6,926 nucleotides of DNA from JBLHGU01 sp047615875 (GCA_047615875.1 JBLHGU010000264.1:1-6926); one strand, 5' to 3'. Counted from the first letter of the stretch, positions 1-6,713 are shown. Notes: generated by a model not told the origin, from the sequence alone. Numbers and translations: made by a program.

Positions 1-67
1 GTCTCGCTTTTTTAAATTAAATTACGCCCAATAAATATATAATGAGCATCCCGACTTTTAGATAATA

Positions 68-712
68 TTATTCAAAACGAATCCATTCAGTATCGGACTG
101 CTTCCCTCTGTTTTTATGAATTCTTTGGTATGCGACGGTTGTTCCTGCTTCAGGTGAAACATATCGGATTCTTGTTGTCCACTTGCCTGCGCAAACTAAC
201 TTGTATGTATCAAATTCTCCACTAACCGTTCTTACTCTAACCTCAGTTTTTACTCTGCAGGTCACATAATCAGACCAATTATTTTCGTTGGATGAGCTTC
301 CATTTTTGACGTTATATTTGAATTTAGTTCCTTTCGAAAGTGGCCAAATATCACGCTTGAGTTTTGGAGTTTGACTTCCACTATTACCATCACAATTTTC
401 CCACGTCATAGATGGTGCAAACCACGAATCTCGAGTGTACATAGAACCGGCAGAGTCTTCGAATGTGACCAATTCGCCCTCTCTTACTGTTAGCGTAGAA
501 TATTTTTCTGATCCGCCATCCAAATTATCTTGGAAAAAATACTTAGAACCAACAGGCCTTTTTTCTGGCTCATTCATTGGTGCCATCGAACTAGCAGGTT
601 TTCCAATCTCATCAAAGCCATGCATGACCGCAGGGATAAATAAAAGGCTCATTACAACTAACGCTTTAATGCTAGACTTGAAACGATTCTGACCTTTATA
701 TTGCGACTTCAT
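68..712 (-). CDS. Secreted protein of unknown function, possibly DUF3108/TapB-like
   Basis: The 214-residue product begins with a basic stretch (residues 1-17) and a hydrophobic core (about 17-30, ALVVMSLLFIPAV), which reads as a Sec signal peptide with cleavage near residue 32, so the protein is probably periplasmic or outer-membrane associated. The mature part has a polar linker (about 38-55) and then a beta-rich region with a WPLSKGTKFKY stretch (123-133), cysteines at 107, 152 and 174, and a GEFDTYKLVC segment (165-174) followed by an RYVSPEAG stretch (183-190). This layout, a 'WPL.. G' start, a cysteine strand, 'G.FDTYK' and 'Y.SPE.G', reminds me of secreted DUF3108/TapB-like proteins, but that is a memory-based resemblance and not a proven family. 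Cys152 and Cys174 could form a disulfide (inference). No Shine-Dalgarno sequence is evident before the ATG; I kept this start because it supplies the basic n-region of the signal peptide. It stands alone, 187 nt beyond the end of the GFA gene. Confidence 0.7.
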   Translation of the reverse strand: MKSQYKGQNRFKSSIKALVVMSLLFIPAVMHGFDEIGKPASSMAPMNEPEKRPVGSKYFFQDNLDGGSEKYSTLTVREGELVTFEDSAGSMYTRDSWFAPSMTWENCDGNSGSQTPKLKRDIWPLSKGTKFKYNVKNGSSSNENNWSDYVTCRVKTEVRVRTVSGEFDTYKLVCAGKWTTRIRYVSPEAGTTVAYQRIHKNRGKQSDTEWIRFE

Positions 713-840
713 GCATTTGACATGACCAGTTTCTAGGATTCTGTGTATTTGCTCCGATTTAGATGAAAAATCAATATGGATATTTATAGTACTTAGATTT
801 TAAGGAATGACCGTATCCTACTGCCTGATTGATATGCCAA

Positions 841-874
841 CGAATGGGTCTTGTTTGCCCAATTCTGCCATTCG
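841..874. repeat. Inverted repeat downstream of the GFA gene
   Basis: CGAATGG (841-847) and CCATTCG (868-874) are perfect 7-bp complements around a 20-nt spacer; the spacer also contains GCCCA (857-861), which can pair with TGGGT overlapping the left arm, so two alternative folds exist. It lies about 25 nt beyond the stop codon of the GFA gene. There is no T-tract after the stem in the direction of that gene, so it is not a standard intrinsic terminator. It could be an RNA stem protecting the mRNA end, a Rho-related structure or chance. Confidence 0.4.
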
Positions 875-899
875 ATAGTTATCAAAATTCGCACTAACG

Positions 900-1319
900 C
901 TATCTATCTGCAGGATGATTAACCCCGTCATGAGTTGGTATGTTGTCTATTTTTAGTGCATTAATTCCAACCAAGCAAGAGACATTAAAGCCATATTGCG
1001 AAGGGTTTGACCTACGTTGATGGTGCGTATAGATTCCACAATCAGCACAAAAATAGTGCTTCGCGGTCTTAGTATTAAATTGATAAAGCTTCAGTACATC
1101 TTTACCCTTAAGAATATTGATGCCAGATAAGGGTACTGAAGCAGCGATAGCACCTCGTCTACGGCACATGGAACAATCACAACGTCGAATATCAACTAAC
1201 CCATCTGGTAAGGTTAGTTCTAGTTCAACTGCGCCACAGTGGCACTGCGCAATATGCTTTGATTCTATTTTTACACCATCTACTTCTTTTAGATTTGTCA
1301 TTACAATATTCTCTTTCAT
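900..1319 (-). CDS. GFA family (glutathione-dependent formaldehyde-activating enzyme-like) zinc protein
   Basis: The 139-residue protein is a single GFA/CENP-V fold domain of normal length, likely cytoplasmic. The seven zinc-ligand cysteines of the family are all present: CHC at 26-28, CDC at 47-49, Cys52, and CADC at 91-94. The residues after the first pair (GAVELEL) and the FCADCG segment are also typical. The founding member binds S-hydroxymethylglutathione formation in formaldehyde oxidation, but most relatives of this size have no tested substrate, so only the family is called here. Met1 has no visible ribosome binding site; the second ATG at 1301 (Met7) has a GAG about nine bases upstream and would give a 133-residue protein, with no loss of the domain. 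No formaldehyde dehydrogenase gene is adjacent. Palindromes upstream of the gene may be regulatory. Confidence 0.85.
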   Translation of the reverse strand: MKENIVMTNLKEVDGVKIESKHIAQCHCGAVELELTLPDGLVDIRRCDCSMCRRRGAIAASVPLSGINILKGKDVLKLYQFNTKTAKHYFCADCGIYTHHQRRSNPSQYGFNVSCLVGINALKIDNIPTHDGVNHPADR

Positions 1320-1338
1320 CTAAAGACGTGACGCGATT

Positions 1339-1350
1339 GTCTAGCTAGAC
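1339..1350. promoter_or_regulatory. 12-bp perfect palindrome upstream of the GFA gene, possible operator
   Basis: GTCTAGCTAGAC is a perfect 12-bp palindrome whose near edge is 20 nt from the first ATG of the GFA gene, where a repressor or activator dimer could act. A second perfect palindrome, CTCAATTGAG, lies at 1369-1378. Both lie in the 231-nt gap between the GFA and thioredoxin-like genes. Binding by a regulator is inference only; CTAG-containing palindromes also arise by chance. Confidence 0.3.
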
Positions 1351-1550
1351 GGTCAATTAATCGACTGTCTCAATTGAGTATTGAAGAGACATGGAAAAAA
1401 GTCAACCTATGGCCACTATCAACTTACTAGGGGCATATAGTAGACGGAATCTTTTAGAAATCTAGACAGCCTGCACCAACCCGTCAGCTATGCCCATAAT
1501 TTTTAATAAACAATCATCTGGATATACGCAAATAACGCGCGCAGATTTGA

Positions 1551-2555
1551 CTATTCAGAAAAATCCACACTTTTTCCACTTTTAAGGAGATCTTCTCTGT
1601 ACGCTGTCTTAAAATCTCTAAGAGTCCTATACTCCAAATAGCCTGATTTTGAAAATACTAGTCCTTCAGTCAAGTGATGATGATATTGAATACCGTCTGC
1701 GCGAAATTGTTCTTTTCCAGCGTTAAACAGAACAAGAGACGGCCTAAAAGTCAAACCTAGATCCCTAGACCATTGTTTAGGCGTGGTAACCCTTCCATGC
1801 AAGTCGAGAATTTTTTGTGACGAACTGGCATCCAGTCGAACAAATAAATACCCTTCCATTGCAGACAATACATTCGGATGATTCAATGTATTTTCATGAT
1901 ACCGATCGCATTCTGCACACTGGCTATCTTCGAATAGAATCATCAATGGCTTGTCATACCCTTTGAAATACGTTACCCGTTCCAGCAGTGAATGGGATCG
2001 AAACTCATATACATCTGGTTTATTTAATTTGGACAGGTAATCTGAGAATGTCTCCTTGTTGTAATGTTTTGCTTCGACATAATCCAACGCATAGCGAAAT
2101 GACCTGGGGTCACGGTAACCATTTAGCTGTAGGACTTTGCTTCCATCCAGATCCAAGAAAACGATTGTAGGTGTGGCGATTGTGTTTAGATGCTCAGTAA
2201 GCCCCCTTTCAGTGTAAGAATTTCCATCAATCCATGTGACCTCCAGATCGCCACGCACGTTTACGCCAATCACATCAAAATTTTCTTCCATAAAGTTCCT
2301 GGAATCTCCTTCGAAAAAATTCTCTTCTAACATCCGATTACAATAAGGACATTCGTCGAGGTGCATGAAAGCCATCACGTGCTTTCCTTGGGCTTTTGCC
2401 TGTTCGATCTCATCAGAGAAATCTAAGAAACTAGATTTAAACCATCGCGGTAATTCATAAATCGTACCGCCGGTTACAATGCCAGTGGGGGTATCCGCCG
2501 TCGTATAATTGGGCGTTATAAAAAGAAGTACCAGGATAAAGAATAAGATTTTCAT
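1551..2555 (-). CDS. Periplasmic protein with two tandem thioredoxin-like domains (SoxW-like)
   Basis: The 334-residue product starts with a short signal peptide (hydrophobic 3-13, likely cleavage after TTA at 18-20), placing it in the periplasm. Domain 1 (about 40-165) has the active-site motif CPYC at 69-72 and the cis-proline loop ATPT at 127-130; its start (FDxxxxxAKAQGKHVMAFMHL style) is that of SoxW/thioredoxin_2-type proteins. Domain 2 (about 185-320) has CAEC at 213-216 and an FRPSLVLF cis-proline segment at 270-277. Each half therefore keeps the CxxC and cis-Pro needed for dithiol/disulfide exchange. A role in reducing or isomerising periplasmic disulfides, or in supplying electrons to a c-type cytochrome or sulfur-oxidation partner, follows from the family but no partner gene is in the window. 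No Shine-Dalgarno is obvious; the ATG was chosen because it begins the signal peptide. A candidate promoter lies upstream. Confidence 0.85.
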   Translation of the reverse strand: MKILFFILVLLFITPNYTTADTPTGIVTGGTIYELPRWFKSSFLDFSDEIEQAKAQGKHVMAFMHLDECPYCNRMLEENFFEGDSRNFMEENFDVIGVNVRGDLEVTWIDGNSYTERGLTEHLNTIATPTIVFLDLDGSKVLQLNGYRDPRSFRYALDYVEAKHYNKETFSDYLSKLNKPDVYEFRSHSLLERVTYFKGYDKPLMILFEDSQCAECDRYHENTLNHPNVLSAMEGYLFVRLDASSSQKILDLHGRVTTPKQWSRDLGLTFRPSLVLFNAGKEQFRADGIQYHHHLTEGLVFSKSGYLEYRTLRDFKTAYREDLLKSGKSVDFSE

Positions 2556-2632
2556 TATTAGATGGATTCTGTATTTTTCTCAGATTGAAAATGCGGTGAG
2601 GGAATAAGGTCGTTGCTACGTCTGATTCGAAT

Positions 2633-2660
2633 ATTCTACGGGCATTGTGTGAAAATACAA
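2633..2660 (-). promoter_or_regulatory. Candidate sigma-70 promoter of the tandem-thioredoxin gene
   Basis: Read on the minus strand, TTGTAT (2655-2660) and TAGAAT (2633-2638) are separated by 16 nt. The -10 matches the consensus at five of six positions, the -35 at only three. It would give a leader of roughly 70 nt before the ATG at 2555. The overlapping palindromes ATTCGAAT (2625-2632) and GAATATTC (2629-2636) sit on and just past the -10 element, where a regulator could bind (inference). Confidence 0.35.
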
Positions 2661-2825
2661 CATGCCACAAAACAGCTTTTTTATGAAGTTTAATTTAGAA
2701 GAACTGGTGAAAATCTGATTAAGTCAGAATTTCTCTTGACGAAAATCTTCGACGAATTAGCCAGGGTATGCGAGCTAAAAAAGTTTAGTTCGACAGCGCA
2801 CTTAGCTTAAGCCCGGAGAACAGCT

Positions 2826-4343
2826 TTAAGCCAGATGACTTTGCTGCCTTCGACTATGGCTAGACGACTGCTTTTTTTGTGCGTGAGCGCGGGTTGAGTT
2901 TCTTATATCGCTGATAAACTTCGGTGCGCCTTTAAAACCACCGCGATCAAAGTCTTTTGTTAAAACCTCGGTGACTATGATTTGATCGCACTTGAATACT
3001 TCCGTCAAACCGTCGTGCAGCAAATCGAAGAGGCGTTTCAATGCAATCTGATGGGTGCGACCTGTTTGGGTAAATATCCAGTCACTTAAAGACGCAAATT
3101 GTTCGAATAAATTATCTGCATCGAATAGCTGCATGGTGTTGGCAAATCTACCGGAGTTAGCGATCATGTCCCAGTAGCGGGCAAAGCGTTGCATGGTTTG
3201 CATTGTAGTGAAGTCGACATCCTTATTGGAGACGATTTCGTAAGGCGCAGAAGGGTTAAACCTTAGGTCGAATGTTTTCTCATGTCGACTAATGGGTGTG
3301 CCACGTAGTCGCTTTAAAATTCCCAGTTGTATTTCATGTACGTTTAATTGATACAGCCTGTTAAAACCTTCTGCAAAGCTCTGTAAAGACTCTCCAGGAA
3401 GACCGAAGATAAGATCAGCATGAATATGTGCGCTGGTGTTCTGCACCAGCCAGCGAAGGTTGTCGCAGGTATTTTCGTTTTTCTGTTTGCGGCTAATTAG
3501 CGATTGTACTTCTGGGTTGAAGGATTGCACGCCAATTTCAAATTGTAGTGTACCCGGCTTAAACAGAGGCAAATATTGTTTTAGTTCATCGGGCAGGCGG
3601 TCTGGTATCAACTCAAAATGAAGAAACAGATCGTCATCTTGTTTAGCCAGAAAAAACTTCAGAATACGAACGGTACTGGCAATCTTGAGATTAAAAGTGC
3701 GATCGACGAATTTGAAGTTGCGCAGCCCACGTTGATAAAGTTGATCCATCTGTTCGAGAAATGAATCTAGGTCAAACGGCCAGGCGGTTTTATCCAGTGA
3801 CGAAAGACAAAACTCACATTTGAACGGGCAACCTCGTGAAGCCTCAACGTAAATCAGTCGTTGGGAAATATCAACATCGTTATATTCTTCATAGGGCCAG
3901 GCAAGCTCACTCAGCTTTGGTGGATCAGCTCGAATTATCCGAGTTGCGGGGAGCTGATTCGCTGCAATCGTTCTGCACAAATCGGCAAAAGCAAGATCAC
4001 CCTGGCCCGTAATAATAAAATCTGCGTGATCACAAATTTCCGGTGCATCATCAGGGAAGCTTACTTCCGGCCCACCCAGCACCAAAGTAATTTCAGGAGC
4101 CACACATTTTAACAACCGAACTACCTGTGTCGATAAGTCGATATTCCAAATATAGACCCCAATGCCAATGACAGTCGGTTTATGCTGCAATATTGCTTCG
4201 ACAACATCACTGGCACGTTGCTCTAAAGTGAACTCTACAATGCGAGAGACGGACTTAAGTTCTGCCAGATTTGCGCGTAAACAACGCAGACCAAACGAGG
4301 CGTGGTGGTAACGTGCGTTGATTGTGGTGAGAATTATGTTCAA
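2826..4343 (-). CDS. B12-binding-type radical SAM protein, DUF4080 family
   Basis: From the chosen TTG start the protein has 505 residues. The N-terminal part (about 1-130) is a cobalamin-binding-type Rossmann domain with the family opening NARYHHASFG (9-18), VIGIGVYIWN (58-67) and LGGPEVSFP (89-97). The radical SAM core (about 160-360) has the CxxxCxxC cluster motif at Cys172, Cys176, Cys179 (RGCPFKCEFC), a GLPGE segment (314-318) and EIGVQS (269-274). The rest (about 360-480) fits the DUF4080 C-terminal region. Members bind a 4Fe-4S cluster and cleave S-adenosylmethionine; substrates are unknown to me. No DxHxxG cobalamin ligand motif is visible, so B12, if bound, would be held without a protein histidine ligand. 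The frame is open up to 4454, but the extra residues are cysteine-rich, lie inside tcdA and precede the conserved opening; the TTG at 4341-4343, 2 nt after the tcdA stop, is the best start and implies translational coupling. The last ~25 residues form a basic Ser/Gln/Arg-rich tail. Confidence 0.88.
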   Translation of the reverse strand: MNIILTTINARYHHASFGLRCLRANLAELKSVSRIVEFTLEQRASDVVEAILQHKPTVIGIGVYIWNIDLSTQVVRLLKCVAPEITLVLGGPEVSFPDDAPEICDHADFIITGQGDLAFADLCRTIAANQLPATRIIRADPPKLSELAWPYEEYNDVDISQRLIYVEASRGCPFKCEFCLSSLDKTAWPFDLDSFLEQMDQLYQRGLRNFKFVDRTFNLKIASTVRILKFFLAKQDDDLFLHFELIPDRLPDELKQYLPLFKPGTLQFEIGVQSFNPEVQSLISRKQKNENTCDNLRWLVQNTSAHIHADLIFGLPGESLQSFAEGFNRLYQLNVHEIQLGILKRLRGTPISRHEKTFDLRFNPSAPYEIVSNKDVDFTTMQTMQRFARYWDMIANSGRFANTMQLFDADNLFEQFASLSDWIFTQTGRTHQIALKRLFDLLHDGLTEVFKCDQIIVTEVLTKDFDRGGFKGAPKFISDIRNSTRAHAQKKQSSSHSRRQQSHLA

Positions 4344-4345
4344 GG

Positions 4346-5197
4346 CTATTCGCTGTTGATTGCAGATTGGGCCAGTTTTTTCAATACATGACCCGTGGCA
4401 TGGAAAGCAAAACTCGCGGTAACGTGAGTAGCAGACCCTAAGCCCCCGGCACAACCCAGGCCAGTGGCGGTGACGGCAAGCGATTTTTCACGCACAATTG
4501 TGCCATCGGCACCTGGAAATGACAGATGCTCAGTGGAATAAACGCAGGCAATGTCAAAGCGTCGTTTCAAATTTCGACTGAATCCATAATGTACTCGAAG
4601 CTGTCTTCGAACTTTGGCTAATAACGGATCATGTTCGGTACGAGCCAGATCAGCAACTTTTATCAAAGCTGGGTTTATTTGACCGCCGGCACCGCCCACG
4701 GTAATCAACTGCATCTTATTGCGTCGACACTGGTAGACAATTTCCGACTTAACCTGAAAATTATCCGCACAATCGACAACAAAATCATAATCTTGTTGTA
4801 GTAGCTCCCGGGCATTATCCCGGCTGATAAAGTCATCGATTTGGTTTACCCTGCAAGCTGGATTAATAAGATGAACACGCTCGGCCATGGCTTTTATTTT
4901 GGCTTTGCCCAGAGTTTGATCATCGGCATGAATCTGCCGATTAATATTCGATTCTGCCACGTGATCCATATCAATCAGGGTTAATTGCCCAATGCCACTT
5001 CTGGCCAGTGACTCCACTACCCATGAACCCACACCGCCAACACCTATAACGCATATGTGGCTATGGGAAAATTGGCTGAGTGCTGGCTCACCATAAAGTC
5101 GCGCTATGCCGCCGAAGCGTCGATTTGAAATTGCAGATTGATTCAAGGTAAAGAAGCTTGGATAGGGTTCTCGATTTGTGCGCGCGAATGGTACCAT
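4346..5197 (-). CDS. tcdA: tRNA threonylcarbamoyladenosine dehydratase (cyclic t6A37 synthesis)
   Basis: TcdA (also CsdL) is an E1-like, ATP-dependent cytoplasmic enzyme that cyclises the t6A modification at position 37 of ANN-decoding tRNAs to ct6A. The 283 residues align end to end with the E. coli protein as I remember it: RRFGGIARLYGE (26-37), the nucleotide-binding GVGGVGS loop (52-58), LIDMD (74-78), SNINRQIH (83-90), the GKAK lysines (97-100), VDCADN (141-146), TVGGAGGQINP (166-176), DLARTEHDP (183-191), a CVYSTE segment (218-223) and a final GLGSATHVTASFAF stretch (252-265). The N-terminus is about 15 residues longer than in E. coli; the ATG is kept because AGGG lies four bases upstream, although a TTG at residue 18 is possible. 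The gene abuts the radical SAM gene downstream, and is read divergently from the lumazine-synthase-like gene. In E. coli the sulfur-acceptor CsdE and CsdA are partners; none is seen here. Confidence 0.95.
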   Translation of the reverse strand: MVPFARTNREPYPSFFTLNQSAISNRRFGGIARLYGEPALSQFSHSHICVIGVGGVGSWVVESLARSGIGQLTLIDMDHVAESNINRQIHADDQTLGKAKIKAMAERVHLINPACRVNQIDDFISRDNARELLQQDYDFVVDCADNFQVKSEIVYQCRRNKMQLITVGGAGGQINPALIKVADLARTEHDPLLAKVRRQLRVHYGFSRNLKRRFDIACVYSTEHLSFPGADGTIVREKSLAVTATGLGCAGGLGSATHVTASFAFHATGHVLKKLAQSAINSE

Positions 5198-5240
5198 GTC
5201 ACCCTATATCGTCCTGAGTAATCAGCATAAGAATTTGACC

Positions 5241-5244
5241 GGAG
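5241..5244 (+). promoter_or_regulatory. Ribosome binding site of the lumazine-synthase-like gene
   Basis: GGAG lies six bases before the ATG at 5251 and supports that start. It sits in the 53-nt gap shared with tcdA, which must also hold promoters for both directions; I see no convincing -35/-10 pair there. Confidence 0.6.
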
Positions 5245-5250
5245 TTTTTT

Positions 5251-5649
5251 ATGAATCGTAACGTTGGCCTCGTTATGGGGTCCTTTCATCGGACCCAAAT
5301 TGAGGAAATGCTGGATGAAGCCCGCAGTACCGCTGCCAGCCTGGATCTGAACATTGTTGAAGAAGTCTGGGTGCCAGGCTCGATGGAGAAACCCCTGGCT
5401 CTGAAACGCCTCTTGCTACGCGATGATATTGATGGTGCGGTTGCATTGGGTATTATTGAAAAGGGTGAAACCAGTCACGGATTGGTAATGGCTCAAAGTG
5501 CCATAGCGGCCATAATCAATTTACAACTGGAGTTAATGAAGCCAGTAGGCGTGGGTATTCTCGGGCCAGATATCCAGCCCAGTCAGATTTCCTCACGCCT
5601 TCGCCCTTATGGCCGAGATGCAGTATTAGCGCTGGGACATATGCTATAG
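5251..5649 (+). CDS. Lumazine-synthase-like protein (short, archaeal-type RibH homologue)
   Basis: Lumazine synthase joins 5-amino-6-ribitylaminouracil to 3,4-dihydroxy-2-butanone 4-phosphate in the penultimate step of riboflavin synthesis. This 132-residue protein has the family signatures in order: a SFHR segment (11-14) where the usual motif is xFN, VPGSMEKP (41-48) for the V-P-G-x-x-E-x-P substrate loop, GIIEKGETSH (67-76) for the GxxIxGxTxH motif with the catalytic-type His76, and KPVGVGILGPD (97-107). It is shorter than the usual bacterial enzyme (about 150-160 residues) and its C-terminal half (GILGPDIQPSQ, then RLRPYGRDAV) is closer to the archaeal short form than to the bacterial GNKG-type end. 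Phe12 replaces the ring-stacking Phe. Gammaproteobacteria normally carry the standard ribH beside nusB, so this is probably a second copy with either the same or a different reaction (inference). No other riboflavin gene is adjacent and no FMN riboswitch is seen. Confidence 0.82.
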   Translation: MNRNVGLVMGSFHRTQIEEMLDEARSTAASLDLNIVEEVWVPGSMEKPLALKRLLLRDDIDGAVALGIIEKGETSHGLVMAQSAIAAIINLQLELMKPVGVGILGPDIQPSQISSRLRPYGRDAVLALGHML

Positions 5650-5664
5650 CCAGTAAATTTGGCT
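5648..5664 (+). terminator. Weak stem-loop after the lumazine-synthase-like gene
   Basis: AGCCA (5648-5652) pairs with TGGCT (5660-5664) around a 7-nt loop. The stem begins at the gene's stop codon and is followed by GATTTGTCCC rather than a run of T, so termination would be weak. It lies just before the candidate ilvE promoter. Confidence 0.25.
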
Positions 5665-5680
5665 GATTTGTCCCGTATTC

Positions 5681-5710
5681 TTGACAAATGGTTGTAATAT
5701 CCAGTATTTA
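5681..5710 (+). promoter_or_regulatory. Candidate sigma-70 promoter upstream of ilvE
   Basis: TTGACA at 5681-5686 is a perfect -35 hexamer; 18 nt later TATTTA (5705-5710) is a poor -10 (three of six matches). Transcription would start near 5717 and leave about 65 nt before the preferred ilvE start. A second TTGACA at 5764-5769 is too close to the start codon to serve ilvE. Confidence 0.35.
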
Positions 5711-5780
5711 GTTGCGGTTCTGTGCAATGCAAGATTGCTCAAACCATCACCTTATTACTATTCTTGACAGGATTCCTGCT

Positions 5781-6713
5781 GTGAACATGCCCCAAAGCTT
5801 CTCCGACCGCGACGGTGTTATCTGGTCCGACGGTGAAATGATCCCGTGGCGAGATGCCACCACCCACGTACTTACCCACACCCTGCACTATGGACTTGGA
5901 GTTTTTGAGGGCATACGGGCTTACAAGACCGATAAAGGTACGGCTATTTTTCGTCTGCAGGAACATACCGAAAGGCTGTTTCGTTCTGCACATATCATGA
6001 ATATGAAAATGCCTTTCGATGCAGATACCTTGAATAAGGCTCAAATGGCCGTTCTTAAGGGTAACAATCTTGAGTCTGGCTATATTCGTCCATTGGCATA
6101 TTATGGTTCGGAAGGCATGGGCATACGCGCAGATATGCTAAAAACCCATATCGCTATTGCCTCCTGGGCATGGGGAGCCTATCTGGGCGAAGAGGGCCTG
6201 GCTAAAGGCATTAAAGTTCGCACCTCGTCGCTCACTCGTCATCACGTGAATATCACCATGTGTCGAGCCAAGGCCTGTGGTAACTACATCAATTCAATCC
6301 TTGCCCTGCAAGAAGCCCTTGCTTCTGGTTGTGATGAGGCGCTAATGCTGGATGCTTCGGGCTATGTTATGGAAGGTACCGGCGAGAATGTTTTTGTGAT
6401 TCGCAACGGCGTGGTATATACCCCGGATCTGACCTCTGCCTTGGAAGGTATTACCCGCGATACGGTTATGCAATTGATGGATGAAATGGGTCTTAAGTGT
6501 GTTGAAAAACGCATAACCCGAGACGAAGTTTATATTGCCGACGAAGTCTTTTTCACCGGTACTGCTGCTGAAGTTACCCCGGTGCGAGAACTGGATGGTC
6601 GTATGATTGGCAATGGTAGCCGTGGCCCGATAACAGAGAAAGTGCAGACCGCCTATTTCGATTGTGTAGAAGGTCGCTCGCCCCAGCATGAAGCCTGGTT
6701 AACTTACATCTAA
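5781..6713 (+). CDS. ilvE: Branched-chain amino acid aminotransferase
   Basis: IlvE is a PLP-dependent cytoplasmic class IV aminotransferase that catalyses the last step of leucine, isoleucine and valine synthesis, using glutamate as the amino donor. From the GTG at 5781 the protein has 310 residues, matching the E. coli length (about 309). Visible motifs are SFSDRDGVIWSDGE (6-19), HTLHYGLGVFEGIRAY (33-48), YIRPLAYYG (101-109), the PLP lysine at 164 in CRAKACGNY, EGTGENVFV (198-206), SALEGITRDTV (219-229) and FFTGTAAEVTPVRELDG (257-273). The reading frame is open back to a TTG at 5712, but those residues lack family similarity. The GTG at 5781 has AGGA eight bases upstream; the ATG at 5787 (308 residues) is the alternative and gives the usual M-x-x-S-F/L-x-DRDG opening. 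A promoter-like site lies upstream, and the zinc-finger gene follows 22 nt after the stop. No leader peptide or attenuator is visible. Confidence 0.97.
   Translation: MNMPQSFSDRDGVIWSDGEMIPWRDATTHVLTHTLHYGLGVFEGIRAYKTDKGTAIFRLQEHTERLFRSAHIMNMKMPFDADTLNKAQMAVLKGNNLESGYIRPLAYYGSEGMGIRADMLKTHIAIASWAWGAYLGEEGLAKGIKVRTSSLTRHHVNITMCRAKACGNYINSILALQEALASGCDEALMLDASGYVMEGTGENVFVIRNGVVYTPDLTSALEGITRDTVMQLMDEMGLKCVEKRITRDEVYIADEVFFTGTAAEVTPVRELDGRMIGNGSRGPITEKVQTAYFDCVEGRSPQHEAWLTYI

Noticed and set aside
713..899. Possible integron cassette boundary (attC) between small genes
   Set aside because: No paired RYYYAAC/GTTRRRY core sites are found, and no integrase is present.
1391..1465. 24-codon plus-strand frame in the gap before the thioredoxin gene
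   Set aside because: It has an AAGAG only three bases before the ATG, no similarity to anything I know, and such short frames are expected by chance.
2455..2670. 71-residue minus-strand frame overlapping the start of the tandem-thioredoxin gene
   Set aside because: No recognisable domain; its 3' part overlaps the signal-peptide region of the real gene in another frame, and its 5' part covers the candidate promoter.
2706..2730. TCTGA/TCAGA inverted repeat in the gap after the radical SAM gene
   Set aside because: Only five base pairs with no poly-T and no second copy; probably chance in AT-rich DNA.
2805..2830. Terminator-like inverted repeat CTTAAGC/GCTTTAAG over the radical SAM stop codon
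   Set aside because: It has a bulge, AT-rich arms and no following T-tract in the direction of the gene.
4344..4454. N-terminal extension of the radical SAM frame
   Set aside because: It lies inside tcdA, is cysteine-rich and precedes the conserved family opening; the TTG at 4343 explains the gene better.
5712..5780. N-terminal extension of ilvE from the TTG at 5712
   Set aside because: The extra 23 residues do not resemble the family, and GTG 5781 or ATG 5787 gives the normal length.
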